A stretch of DNA of 64,000 bases from Cliona cf. orientalis (taxonomy: Eukaryota; Porifera; Demospongiae; Clionaida; Clionaidae), in NCBI GenBank assembly GCA_963930775.1, contig OZ005690.1, forward strand, positions 13,480,411-13,544,410. Direction: 5' to 3'. How positions within the stretch are numbered: position 1 is the first letter of the stretch; every line of letters begins with the position of its first letter. This document shows positions 44,171-57,600 of this stretch, piece after piece. Under the pieces are notes generated by a model. The model was not told the DNA's origin. It was given only the letters and a program-made list of their open reading frames with translations, and did not search any database. Both the position numbers and the translations under genes were made by a program.

Positions 44171-45921
44171 ATTATTTGCCATGGCTTTTGGCCTCTATTA
44201 CTGGGACCGTAGCCCTTATATTGCATAATGGCTATCCAGGAATGGCCAAATGCAGCCCCTGACCAATAATTATTTTTGGTGGCCCCTGACAGTAGTTGTG
44301 CTATGCATGACATTGTGTACTCTAGCTATAGCGCTATACGTACTTCTACGTGGCCTTCATACATCCATGATCATACTGCATGTTTATTATGTACTGTGTA
44401 TGAAATGGAGCTGCAATTGTTAATAGTTGAAAATGATGTTTGAACAGCTGGCCTTACTGTTTGATTCAATTGTACCTCAAGCTTGAAATGGCAAGTAACA
44501 ATCCCATTTCGATCAATTTTTTTACCACAAGCTCTCCCGTAGCTGCGATCTTGTTATATTAGTCACTGTGCATGCAGTATTATCACAACATAATAATATT
44601 ATAGCCATTCAATGATGAGTAAGTTTAAATTATCCTATGTTGTCCGACAAATCACACAGTTAAAGGATTCATAGTCATTAAGTGTCGGCGTATGGATCAC
44701 CACGTGCATAGAGTTTATAATTATAAACTTAAGGTTTGCTTTAAGAGAATGCACCAATGTCAAACCGCTACACCCCCCCCTTCACGTGACCAATTTTAGC
44801 TGGTTTGACCAATCAGAAGCGACCTTTGAAATGAGCTGCGGTATTATACCCAATGTCCACATGGAATACATTTAAATATCTGGTTGAATCAATGTTTTTT
44901 GGAAAGTTTCAATCAATAGCACATCAAACACACGACAGAACTGTGCTTTTCCAATGAGACGAACAACATGAGTTGAACCTGTGATCAGCTGTACTGTGGA
45001 GGCAAAGATAAATATTATGTGGTTGATTGTGCTAAACATGTAGATTTGCAATTATTAGTGACTCTTGTGTGGATAGGTGCATAATTAATTAAAAATCATA
45101 AGACTAGGAGCTGTACATAATTTTTTACCAGGAATCTGAACAATCAAATTTCATCAACGACTCACATTAATTAACCTTTTCATTAACACTCCAAAGACCT
45201 ACAAATTTGCTCTGGAGTCCGAGTGCTAGGACTCCCCCAGTAAATCAATAGCACTAAGCTTGAAAATTACAATTCATGAAGCACTATACTAGCGATTTAA
45301 TTAGTGATCTATAGGTTAGTTTTATAACTGCATGTCCTCTTATGCATGCTAACATAGACCATGCACCCCCTCATCATTAACAACTCCATACCCAATTTTG
45401 AAATTCTAGTCTAGAGCATGGATTTACAAGCTGAGTACTGTAAAAACCAAAGACACTGTTCTGGATTATATACTGAACGAGCTAGACTATCATCTTAATT
45501 ATTATACTAAAATAAAGCTAATGTCGACTATGTTACCTTGTTTTAATACACATGCAGGCATTTAATACAATTACATAAAAATTGCAAGTTCAGTAATTAA
45601 CTACTTAGCATAGTTAATTTTTTTATTAACTGAGAATCAGATTTAGCACTTAATTAGGTCGGGTTTTAATTGCGAGTATCTATTAATTGCGAATTGCGAG
45701 TTTTTCTACATTTTGCAATTAATATATAGATTCGCAAACATGAACGTGCTCGTATACTACAGTACGGTACGGGGTCGTCCATCGCAATTATTGGATTCGC
45801 AATTTGGCCTGACTTTACTAGAATGCAATTATTAAACTACGTAATTAAAACCCGTCCTACGGTAATTAATAATGAATATATAGAATATGGATCGAAGCTG
45901 TGAATCTGTACATGTGATTAC
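44171..45921. other. intergenic, no gene recognised
   Basis: Mostly AT-rich. 45650-45850 contains AATTGCGAGTATCTATTAATT-type short repeats (AATTGCGA several times), a degraded element. Further exons of the minus-strand CCP fragment would be expected here but none is recognisable. Confidence 0.4.
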
Positions 45922-46636
45922 CAGTGCATGTGATGCCTGAGGGATGAGGCTCCCAATGTCCATTATCCATGCATGTTGATGTGTTTGTCCCAGCGATCTT
46001 GAGTCCAGAAGGACAACTGTAGGATATGGTATTACCTTCCAACCATGGACCTTCTGTGTGCACATGGCCGAGAATTGTCACCGTTTCATCTTCAAGAGTG
46101 GGATAGCCACACTCACCTGCAATGGTGAGGCCATACACTGACACTATATATACATAATATTATACCGCATTGCCCCAGGTACCACCCCACGGGCAAGGGT
46201 GGGGGATTTCACCTATATATAAAATCAATAGCCTCGATCTCTCCTGGAGCGAATACTAGGATCAAATGCCCTGGTCCATTATAGGACTGTATATTATCCG
46301 TAAATATTGATCAAATCCCCCTGATCATGATCCGAGCCATATTTATTGGCCAAAAACGTTATAGTGACTATTTCTATAGATAATCTAGCTGCTTAAAAGA
46401 ATCTACCATAATATTATGTACAGCTACTTACTGTAGTGTATTGTGAAATTTGTAGCATTGCTGTGTCCACACAGGTTTGCAGTAACAGTCACATTGTATT
46501 GAGTATTGTAGAGCAACACCAGCCGAACACTAGTATTTGTATTACGGCCAGTGTGAAGTGGTTCTGGAACAATGGTGGTGCTGTAGGTCTCACGATCATT
46601 GTACTGAGACCACTCTGTATACATGTCCCAAAGCAT
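45922..46636 (-). pseudogene. partial receptor C: FN3-like exon followed by CCP exon
   Basis: Minus strand, two exons. 46636-46432 encodes the second half of an FN3-like domain (LVLLYNTQYNVTVTANLCGH) and ends in phase 1 (A|GTAAGT). 46116-45922 is a complete CCP module (ECGYP, YSCPSG, STCMDNGHWEPHP, GITCTG) in phase 1 at both ends. The first half of FN3, the Ig, signal, membrane and tail exons are not visible. It faces away from receptor D. It is probably a broken copy of the receptor family, though it could be part of a gene whose other exons I missed. Confidence 0.55.
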
Positions 46637-46699
46637 CTAAAATGGACATTCTTAGGCTACCAACTTGAAGATGCTAAAAATTTTCCTTAGCCCATGGGA

Positions 46700-48231
46700 C
46701 ATATAACCACCAACTTGTTTGGTGGTTACATAACTTAAGGCAGAGCTTAGAGAGCAATGTTTTGGCTGATGGGGTGGCCACATGTAACCATAATACTATA
46801 ATGTATGCCGTCATAGGGTTATCATATTTTTGCCTGTTGACGATCAATTGATTATTCCAATGCATGTGGTTGAACATAATAACTTATGATTAGTGCTACA
46901 GTAACATGTACACTAGTGCATGTACTGTGTAGATATGCATATTATAGTGGGGACATGCACACACGTACAGTAGAATGGTAATTAAACGTACACTTACAAA
47001 TCATAATATGAGATGTGCATGCATGTGGGGAGGGGGCACAAGACTAGAGTCAACATGCAGTGATGTACCAGGACTGGAATTCCCTATAATCTAAACTATA
47101 TGCAGTCATTGCATGATCCAAATGGCCCTCCCTCATAATCATCTGTGGCTTGTGTCTGATTGTAAGTATGATGTTCACCAATTGAAGCAATTGAAGCCTA
47201 TATACTTCACTATATTATATAATTATAAATTAATCCTGCTCAACTGTTGGGTTGGGTTGCCTAGTATCTTTAAAGCTGTTTTTCAGTAGTGTTTCCCTGA
47301 AATTCTAATACACCTTCAGAATTGGAACTAGACTAATTGTGGTGCTGGATCAGAACCTGATTATCTAGTACTTACGGTTCTTTCATGCATGCAATGTATC
47401 CTCAACACTAAAACTCATTCCAGTCATGCAACACAAAGTCTCATTCCTAAAACACATTCCAGTCTCGCTACACAGTAAACCAACAAGGTGGTTACACAAA
47501 ATTTAATAACATTCACTGTTCTGATCCATGTTGCAACACAAAGTCCCATTCCCATTATTCATCACATGTGGGGCTGACCCATTCTTCACCAATAAGGTAT
47601 TGCCTATTATGTGTTCGTTACCTCTTGATATTGTACAGTTACAGTAGTCATGCATGCATTCATGTGGCTGCCAACACCCAACTTTAGCCATAACTTAATT
47701 AGCTATATTATAGCTAATGGGGTACACATTATAATATTTATGTCCATGCATTGTGTATTAATTATTTATTCCATCAGTTCCTCCAGCGATATGTATCTGT
47801 ATATAGCTATAGCTATGCCATGCACCACACAATGGGTATACATACAGGACTTCCTTGTACATAGGTAATCTTGTGGGGATTCTCCTCAATTCTAGTGTTG
47901 GTACAAAAAGGATGTACTCTGCTATATAGAAAAGTACATGCAGGAAAGGGCTTCCATACATATGGGCATTAAGACTGAGCTAGTCACCTTATGGCAACAA
48001 TTATAATTAATTTTAATTTATGCCCTCCCAAGTATCTCTTTTGTTGAGGAACTAGCTGTAGATCTAGAATAATTAAAATATAAATTAACCGGTGTAGGAA
48101 GCAATAGCTATAGTCAAGTATGATAATAATTGTGAAATTTCTGCATTCTCTTTGCTTGTACAGTGGTCTTTCTTGCTTGTTGTACCTGCATAATATTATA
48201 CAAGCAGAAGGGCTTTTTTAGTTAGACAGAC
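46700..48231. other. intergenic upstream of receptor D
   Basis: No gene recognised. 47400-47560 carries ACACAAAGTCTCATTCC-type repeats shared with 1930 and 17535. 48020-48230 (TATCTCTTTTGTTGAGGA, then GTCTTTCTTGCTTGTTGTAC) is duplicated at 52495-53020, so a promoter-proximal segment of receptor D exists in more than one copy. Confidence 0.45.
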
Positions 48232-50497
48232 ATGAACCAATTTGTATTTTTTGCTTTAAAAGTAACACTCATCATCTGTGCTTCACTCTTCTGCTGCTAT
48301 GGAGGTAATTAAGCTATTCAGCTGGTCAATTATGACATTGTGGTTGTTTTAATTATAGCTACATCCATAAGACTGTCACCTCTGGGAATGGTGACTGTCT
48401 GTCCAGGCGGACAACTACTATTGACTTGTGAGAGAATGTCTGGCTTCATCTTGGTCTGGGACTTTTCTGTTCCTCGCATGCCCAGCGCCACAACTCAAAG
48501 AATTGTCCTAAGTCAAGAAGAATTACTATCACCAGAATTTAAGATTGGTTTCACAGAGCTTAATATCAAACGTACATCTGACAGCCCACTGATTAGTCAG
48601 CTGCTGATTAGCAATGTCACCACTGAAATGAATGGATCAGCAATCTACTGTTCTGAAGATGGTGATGAGAATAATGCACCAATGATTGCAATTGACGTAA
48701 AGTACAAAGGTATACTTATATAATAATATTTATTATACTGAACTTTTTTTAATAATCCATCTATAGATGAAGTTTTGCATAGCATGGATCGTTCTCTCAA
48801 TGTTACCATGGTGAACCAACTCTTGAGAAGTGATGATGTCACAGTCACACTTCAATGGCCTCGAGAGCCTGGAGCAGTTTACAGTATCAATGTCACACCA
48901 GAAACGCCTCACACTGAACTTAACTCTACGATGTCCAATAATGTCATCTTCATGATATCTCTAACCATTTCTTATGACATTCAATACAATGTTAGCATTG
49001 TATCAAGTCGCTGTGGTGTCACTACAACCAAGGTGTTGAACTATGGTAAGTAGATTGATATTAGTACTTTTGATGAATTTAGCCTTAAACGCTATGCAAT
49101 AGTTACATATCAAGTTGAATCTCCCTATAATATTATAAATTGGCAGACGCATTTTGTATAGTATTATGTTTTGAAGTGGAACATAAACTTCATCCTTAAG
49201 CTTTATAATCAAACTGGAAAATACAATATTATTAAAATAGAAAATATGGGGTGCTTACCCGGCCCTAATTTATTGTAAAATCTTGTTACTATCAGATTCT
49301 AGTAGCTATAGCTTGTGTCATTATTATCCCTATTAATTTTTTGTTGAATGGATGATATTGTAATACATAGATAGGCAGCTGCTCTAACCCTCTGCATACT
49401 CTTTGATATTAAATTTGCATTGAGGCTTAAGGCAATAAATCTAAGAATGTAATGTTATATGCACACATTTCGTTCATGTGACATCACGCACGCAGTTTCT
49501 TGCACTTATCCACCAATACAATTACTACATCGCCCTGTTGTGGTCAGTGGATCTCAGGATAGCCCTCCAATAGAGGGACAGTTCATCACATACACATGCC
49601 CTCCTGGATTTATACTGACTGGCCCAAACATGTCAGTATGTACTGGGAATAGAGAATGGGAACCAGACCCTGGACAGGTGGACTGCTTAGGTGAACATCA
49701 TATGCAATAATACAATGTCATAATAATCAATGGCTATAATAATAATTATTATTATCACACAGCTGATCATGGTTGTAGAGTACCACTGGTGAATAGATAT
49801 GTGAAGCTAAATTTCAGTTCTACTCTGGAGTGTCCTGTTTTAATATTGATCTGTGAGAATGAAAAATTGATGTCAAATACTAAATTAAATGCTACTGATG
49901 AGCAAGTTCTCAAAGTTATATGTCACAGCACTGCAACAAGCTGGATTCCAGATCCAACTGATTTCATTAAATCTTGTTCATCATTGTATCTTACCACTTC
50001 AATAGTACCTACAGGTAATGTCCACTTAGTGCACATGCATGGAGATAGCTATATAGATAATAAGCTTTTCATTTGCTTCATTCGAGCCAGAATTTTGTCT
50101 TGATATTTATGATTACTGTATATTATACAGATACATTAAATTCAGTATACATATTTCCACAAAATTTAATTATGCAGAAACATCACCACAGTCACCAGTA
50201 GTACTGAATATTATGGTCCTGATAATTGCAACTCTAATTACTGTGTGTGTCGTAAGCTCAATAGTGTTCCTTTCCATTGGATATGCTTGTGGTCATAAAC
50301 ATAAGCAATCATGTGCAAGAAAATTAACATCTTATTCATTAATTGAGGAGAACAATCTTTACCAACATAATGAAGGATCTCAACTGCCATCAACTCCAGG
50401 ACCACTATATGAAGAATTACAGCAGAGATCTACACCAGAACATCAGGACCTGGTTGAACTGAAAGAGAATGTTGCCTATGGACCAACTATAAAATAA
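48232..50497 (+). CDS. receptor D: Ig-FN3-CCP-CCP type I membrane protein
   Basis: Six exons, all phase 1: 48232-48304, 48359-48709, 48767-49045, 49496-49690, 49763-50014, 50178-50497; 489 aa. Residues 1-24 form a signal peptide (FVFFALKVTLIICASLFCCY). Then come an Ig-like domain (about 25-141; CPGGQLLLTCERM, LVW, IYCSED), an FN3-like domain (142-234; TVTLQWPREPGA), two CCPs (235-299, 300-383), a membrane helix (about 393-418) and a longer tail. Tail tyrosines are Y436 (YSLI), Y445, Y461 (PLYEEL) and Y484 (NVAYGPT). It is colinear with receptor A, exon for exon. CCP2 has an extra Cys (LEC) compared with A. It is a probable surface receptor using SH2/PTB-type adaptors; ligand unknown. Confidence 0.88.
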
Positions 50498-53400
50498 TCC
50501 ACATCCTTATAGGGGACTACCCCAGTAAACGGGTTTGGGTTCGAACCTGAGCCCAAACTCAAACCCAAAATCCTTATGCTTTATGACTTACTTAAGCATT
50601 TTCTAGTTTGTCACTATACCAGTGGTACAATTTAATATCATTTGTATCTAGCAAGGTGCGTACCTTGTAAGGGATTTGACTTAGTGCTGAAAAACTATGG
50701 TAATGGTCGTTAATGGTGCTGCGTATTTGTATGAAAAAGGTCGCACACGCAATAAGTCTTAGGCGGCCGCCTAACTCCTTGCCCGTGCTATTCGCTACTT
50801 GCTGACTGTGTGTACGGGCAAGGAGTTTCCCGGCTGTGTAATTAAAATCTGCCACGTGCATGTGGTTTGTAATTAGACTATAGTGTATTGATGTGACGAC
50901 CATTTCCAACACTGCGTATGGAGCAACTGCCAGTATCAATTCAATTCCAACCAGCAATAATAGTAATAGATATCTGTAGTTATTGTGGGTAGATTATTCT
51001 CAGGGGCAGATCTACCTATAATTATGTTCATTCTTTTACACCAACACTGTCAGAATTAGAATGATACTACATTCTCTTGTGTACATCCACTTTCCAGATC
51101 ATAGTTTAATGTGATGAAGAGCAAGATGAGAAGGATTGATAAGTAAAGCAAACTTTGAAATCTAGTATATCCATTATTATAGCCACAAGTATTTATTCAT
51201 ATCTAGCTGCTAAGTTGGACGCATTAAGGCGGTTTACAAGGATCAATAGTATAACTGTTGTCTAGTATGCTATAGATGCATGATAGCTAGACCGTGTGTG
51301 CATGAGTGTAGAATGTAGCTTAGCTAGTTGAGTAGATGTAAAATGTGTTTACATAACTACGAAACAACTCAGAAAAAGCAAAAGCATAAAAGCAAACAGT
51401 TCACCAGTTGTAGTACAACGTTCATGCTTCCTTGCAACAATATTGCTAATTTAAGTCCAAAAGCAGAATACTACCAAGGCAGCTGGTGATCATAGTAGTG
51501 TTTTGTAAACACCCAAAAAGGGAAACATGTTTACGGCAAAGATTAGTTTTCCTTTGGGAGATTTCATCAGTACTGAAAAATAATACATTTCAGATGATAA
51601 AATCATGATTTAATCAATAAGCATATTTCCCTAATACAAACAACTCACCTCTAACATAATATTATCAGGAGTACATTACTAGGAGTGTGCAACCCACATA
51701 GTAGTAGTACAATCATCTCTTTCCAGATTTGACATCACAGAATATTATTAATACGCAACCACTAAAACCATGAAGCCATGAAGGTTGTGTCTGCACTGTC
51801 CTATCAGTGTTCTGATAGTAACTAGCTGCAGCTGCAGCTATACAGAATGTAACTCAGTGGTTGCAACTTAAGTACCTTCTAATGATATTCAGGCCCATGT
51901 GCAAGGGTGGTTGTGATGTCAAATCTGGAAAGAGATGTTTGTACTACTATTGTGTGCATTGCACACTCCTAGTAATGTACTCCTGATATTATGTATAGCA
52001 TAATATTATTATACTGAAGCCTTATAACATTGAACCAGCTGGTGAATAGTACAGATAGATATATGCACAATATTGTATTATTTTTTTTCACCTTTGCTTC
52101 GATCCTCAAGAGATCTGTTATAATAATATTATATGGAAACTGTAGTTGATTGGTATCATCACCAACTAAATTTTTCAGTAACACTATAGTAGCTATAGAT
52201 AGTGTTAAGCTCCCTATTCAATTTTTAGTAGTTAGCACATGGGATACACACATTAATTGTCCTTCATGCCTACATTATAAAATATTATGGTCTATAGACA
52301 TAAGCTGGTAGTGAAGTGACCACGGCGTTTATGTCTGATCATGCATGCACATAAGGTTTCCTATAATATACTTATGTGTGTTCAAAATCAACGAGATCAA
52401 CATCCTTACACTTTCTAGTTCTATGCATGTGGGAGAAATCTGTAGAACTTTCAGTCTATAACTATAAGTCACCTTATTATAATTTTATACCATCCCAGGT
52501 ATCTCTTTTGTTGAGGAGCTGGAAAGTGCAAAATTAGCCTGTTATTTTCACTGGTGCATGTAAGAGCATTAGTGCACTGGGTACAGGTGCATCCATATGA
52601 AATATCTGTGTGAGATACACACATTTATTACTTGAATAGTTAAAGTAGCTGCCAATCAAGCACTGAGCACCCGATTTACCAAAATTTTTAATCGTCTTCC
52701 TATGCCACTGATTGCCGGTATCATAGGTTGTGGCTAATGGGGTGGCTATAATAATTATTATTATTATATCCCATATTAATATATGCAGGCTGGTGATCAT
52801 AGTACCTTGACCCAAAAGGGAAACATGTTTATAGCAAAGATCAGTTTTCCTTTGGGAGTGTATGTTTATCAGTACCAAAAGTATATCCGATTTCAGATGA
52901 TGAAAACAGTGCATGGTACTCAGTATAATATAAATATTATTATTATTATTGTAGTATTACTGTAAAATTCCTACATTCTTGTACAGTGATCTTTCTTGCT
53001 TGTTGTACCTGCATGCATACAATTTGATATACTTTTTTGCTGCTGATAATCTTGACTATTATTCCCAAAAAACCACCTGCCATCAATTACAGGCCAGGCA
53101 CAATATCTAAGACAAACATATTCCCCTCAATTCCTAATATCTCTATAATGCAAGCATGACTGTCACATTGTATTTCTTATTTTAAAGCCATAACTTGATA
53201 GCTTCACGGATTAAGCCAGCCACTGAACAGAAATACAAAATTTAATGTCAAAGAGTATGCAGAAGGTTAGAGCAACTTTCTATCTATACTACATCCATTC
53301 ATAAAATTAAACAAAATAGGGCAAAGCTATAGCTATCTAGATAGCAACAAGATTTTATAATAAATTTAGACTATTACGCCTATCTCATAGTATCCCAAGC

Positions 53401-54657
53401 AGATAATCACCCACACCCATTATTATGACTAATATTGTTATGTTGTTAATGTTGCCATTGCATGTGACGTCATGGGGCGCGTGCAGTGTGCTTATGCCGC
53501 CGTAGTGAGGGGTGTGGCCTCTGCAATAAGTACAGGTTCATAGTTCATGCCGCTCTCATCTGTGCATGCGTACGGTACTACTGTTTGTGTGTCTCTATGG
53601 TTTATTAGTATGTACTGTTAATAGATGAACATGTATACTAGCCACATGTTGCCATGATTGTGATAAATATACTTGTTTTCCCTGAATAAAAATTTCACCA
53701 AGCCCAGCAAGTTGCAGCACCCTTTGTGTAGGTGGTGAAAATTTTCTCCTGGCAAAAATTTGCACGCATATAGTATTATTATTAGACCTTTTCACATGAA
53801 ATAATGTTAATGATATGCAAATAAAATTCAGCATTAAAATTTACTCCTCTAGCTATGTATGAGGCTCTTGGACAAGAAACAGCGTTACGCCTCCACCTAC
53901 TGGGGGGAGGGGGGAGTAGTACAGCTGGAATGGAGCTACACTATACAAAAATTTGAATTTACTACATGCAGGAAATCTGTAGGATAGGGCAAGATTTTCT
54001 ATACATTTCGCTCATTTGCATGAAATGTTGCCCTATCCACTGCTAGTTATGTGTAGGAAATATGAGGAAATATCACATTTTGGAAAACAGAACATGTAGG
54101 AAATCTCAATTTTGATCCAGTGCTATTTTCCACAAATCTGCAACAGATGGATGTTCTATCAGATAAATTTCTTCATCTGTGTGATGTATGGGGCCTTAAA
54201 ATGTTGCTACACTGTTAAAATAAGGGTACTGCAGTTATACCCAAAGGGGTCTTCAGGCGTATGTTTTTATTTTATACCCCATGGGGTATTAATAAAATAC
54301 CCTTCAGGGTATTAGCACAATACCCTTCGAAGTACCACCAGAATACTGCTTGGGGTGTTACTGGAAGGCTTTGTGGTATGCAACACACCCCTCCCCATAC
54401 TCATAATTTCTATTATTATTAGTGAGATGATTAAAATTATATAATAATAATAATAATCTTCAGGTTGTTAAGTAATCACAAATAATATATTATATTAAGT
54501 AGCTATAGCTGTATACACGAAATAAATAACAATATCTAAGAGGTATAAAATAAAAAGGATAAAACAGTTAGCGTATGGTTGCATGCATAAACAACAGTTA
54601 CTACCATAATAATTATTAAATGGTGTACAAGTGTCTGTACAAGAGTTACATGATTAG
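50498..54657. other. intergenic with duplicated receptor-flank segments
   Basis: 51500-51600 and 52800-52920 repeat the GGGAAACATGTTTA...AGTTTTCCTTTGGGAG segment also seen at 18530. 52495-53020 repeats 48020-48230. These suggest earlier tandem duplications whose receptor exons have been lost. 53500-53660 is shared with 31480-31680. 54215-54370 is a cluster of GGGTATT/AATACCC. No gene is recognised. Confidence 0.5.
54215..54370. repeat. cluster of (A)ATACCC / GGGTATT motifs
   Basis: TACCC or GGGTA occurs about eight times in 150 bp (for example GTTATACCCAAAGGGG, ATGGGGTATTAATAAAATAC, CCTTCAGGGTATTAGCAC), many as short inverted pairs. It is not a clean tandem array. Confidence 0.4.
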
Positions 54658-57600
54658 CTACTCTTCCAGTTTATCTACAGAACTAATAAAACGCACAATA
54701 GCTGGAGGAAGGCTCTCTTCCTTGATGGAAAAAATGAAATGTTGAATAAATATTAGCGGTGTACTCAAGGCTTTTGGATACTCAATGTTGAAAGCATAAA
54801 AGCTTGCCATTAGTGCTTGAAATGCTTTGAAAAAACTGCCTGTACTCAGAATCAACAGCCGTTCAGTTATAACACTGAAGGACAGCGAGTCATCACCAGC
54901 TACAATTCCAATGTAGGGGTGATTGTTGGGCACCTTTTTGGCTTGCTCAGCAATGTTGGATGGACTCTACAGAAAAAAGAAATGTTGCAATGATCAAAAC
55001 TGAATTCATAACACAAGCTGACACTATAAGGCATCGTACATACAATGTGGTGTGTGCATACACTTCGTACACACACATTGGATATACACTCTCGCACATA
55101 AAAGTTATCTGGGATGCATGGACGAATGCACCCCAATTACTGTCAGATAACTATTTTGTTGGTAGTTGATCTCTGTTCATCATTGGCCTACTTTATGATG
55201 ACCCAACCCCTTCCCATAGCCGGCAAATTGCCTATAAAAACTTTGGTTGCTAGGCAACTACCAACAAATATATGTGTGGTGTGTGCAAACACTTGTACAC
55301 ACACATTGGATATACACGTAATAGTTATATCACGGGCGCGAGGGATGTATGGCATTTATTGCACCGAAGCACGAGGGCGCGAAGCGGCCCGAGGGCTGAG
55401 TGCAATAAATGCCATACATCCCGAGTGCACGTGATATAACTATTTTATATCCCGTGGGCATTAGCTACCATGGATACTGAAAAGAAGAAGAAAGAAAAAC
55501 TCATCTTGGTCATATCAGACCACTAAGCCGCTCTCTGAGTCAGCTCTCGAACGTCGATCGTTCCTTAGAGCGCCTCGTGACTGAGGGGTGTGGTCAAATC
55601 GACACTAAACTCGATCGCGTGACAAGCACCATCAAGTTCAGAATGTCGCTCAAGCTGTTACCCAGCACAGAAGCGAATACCTATTGCCATGCCAAAGCTT
55701 CTACGTGATAAGCTTACCTTGGTAAGTCTCTGTCTGTGTAGACTTGCGATCGACCGACAGATCGACGATACGACTCCGCCCATTGCCTCGAACGCTTTGT
55801 GGTTTCTCCTACCATTCTTCCCGCTGTACGCTCCATTGATATAGCTTTACAGAGCCCCACAGAATCGCTGAAGAAGCGGCTAGTTCTTTGATCCTCGGCA
55901 ATACTTTTGCCTGAAGCGCGTTTGACAGTGCAATATCGTTGCGGTTAGTGCAATATGAGTTTGCGGTTAGTGCAATATGGCATATATTTTACTTAGCAAC
56001 AACATAGTAACGGGATATAATCTCTCATACATACATGTGTGGTGTGTGCGTGCATACACTTTGCACACACACATTGGATAATTATACACTGTTTCTTTGT
56101 ACATCACTTACATCAAAGTGGTGTATTAACGAACACTTTGCTCGTGGTGCCAGCATGAAGATTAGATATTTCAACCCATATAGTTGATGAAGCTGTCGAC
56201 CTGCATGTACATGAAACTTATATTCAATAACATTATCATGAATCACATACAACCAAGAGTAATACTTGGGGCAAGGCTGAGCGAGCCCCACACTAATCAG
56301 TACTACGAGAAAATGGCTGTACTTATGCATGTATGTAGCGATATGTCGTCCACATGTTCGCTAGCTCATAGCGCATAATAGCTACTTGTACATGTACTTT
56401 GGATCGAAGATAGTAGAGGGGGCAACCCTTTACTATGCTGTGAGCGAAGACTTGCCCCCTCGATCACCCTAGTAAAAGAGAGAGGGAGAATTATGCTACT
56501 TCACCTACAACATTTTACGGGGTTCATGACCTTAATAATAATATTATATTATAAACTGGCTTCATAGGTTGTCCAACAATATTTGTACAATCACCCCCCT
56601 TAAGGACTGTAACACAGTACCATAGTGAAGTAGGACACTCATACCTAAGTTTGAGGAGAGGGAGGAGCAAGGGCCTGGTACATACTGGTTTCGCATGCAT
56701 TGTCAATCATCCGGAAATTGGGTGATCTCTTAGACTGCTTACTTACAACTGCCCTCAAGCACTCACATGCATTATGTACAATACACTCACCACCAACTTC
56801 ATCCGTATAAATTGTCTCCTCTTCCTGTTGCTGTTTCCTAATTTCATCTAACTTGCTCCTGCCACCTTCAATCTCAACTTTACGGAACAGTTTCACAAGA
56901 AAGTTGTCCCATGCTTCCCTAGCCTGCTTCTCATCATGAAGATCACTATTGGTTGCAGCTGCCAATTCATTCTGCATCTAAACACAAAAATGTAGATAAA
57001 TAATTGCTAAACATCATGATTATTTCAACTTACATATTTTATTCCTAGAGTCAAAGGAGGAAATTTCTCCAGAATGTCCGCCACTGATGGACTTTCGTCG
57101 TGTATCCACTGCCTGCGTTTAGCCACCGTACTCTCCATTGCAGCAATCAATTTCGACTTCTTTGGTTTTTCCTTAGCACATTCCTCCTGCAGGAATTGTA
57201 CTCCGGCATCATATTCTTCTTCTTCTTCAGCTGTAACCACAACGTGGTTTTTTCGTTTGGATGGTGTGTTGAGTGGTGGTTCCTCGTTTTCTTTATCCTC
57301 CTCCCTTGAGCGTTTACGGCTGACAGTCTTTGGAGGAGCTCTGAGATTTTTGAACTTCCTTCGGATCTGCTGTTTCCATGATCCCTACAAATATAATATA
57401 GAGAAGCATTACGTACAGTATGCCTACCCACACTCACACGTACACACAACACACTTACATATCCATTCCCATACGAATCTTTCAAAACTGGGTACTTTTG
57501 GACTAGCTGTTTGCAGACAGCTGTGTAGTCCTCTCTGCTTGGATATTCACAATCCTGGTACCAAGGCACACAGATGGAGGTGACAACTTCACACCTGAGA

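Noticed and set aside
47503-47691. Minus-strand frame with NGNGTLCCNMDQNSECY as a receptor exon
   Set aside because: The DNA behind it (ACACAAAGTCCCATTCC) is a dispersed repeat also found at 1930, 17535 and 47410.
56645-56790. Strong donor G|GTGAGT in exon 4 of the SAM gene
   Set aside because: It gives phase 1, incompatible with the phase-0 last exon. The GTT|GTAAGTAAG donor at 56747 keeps frame and matches the other phase-0 introns.
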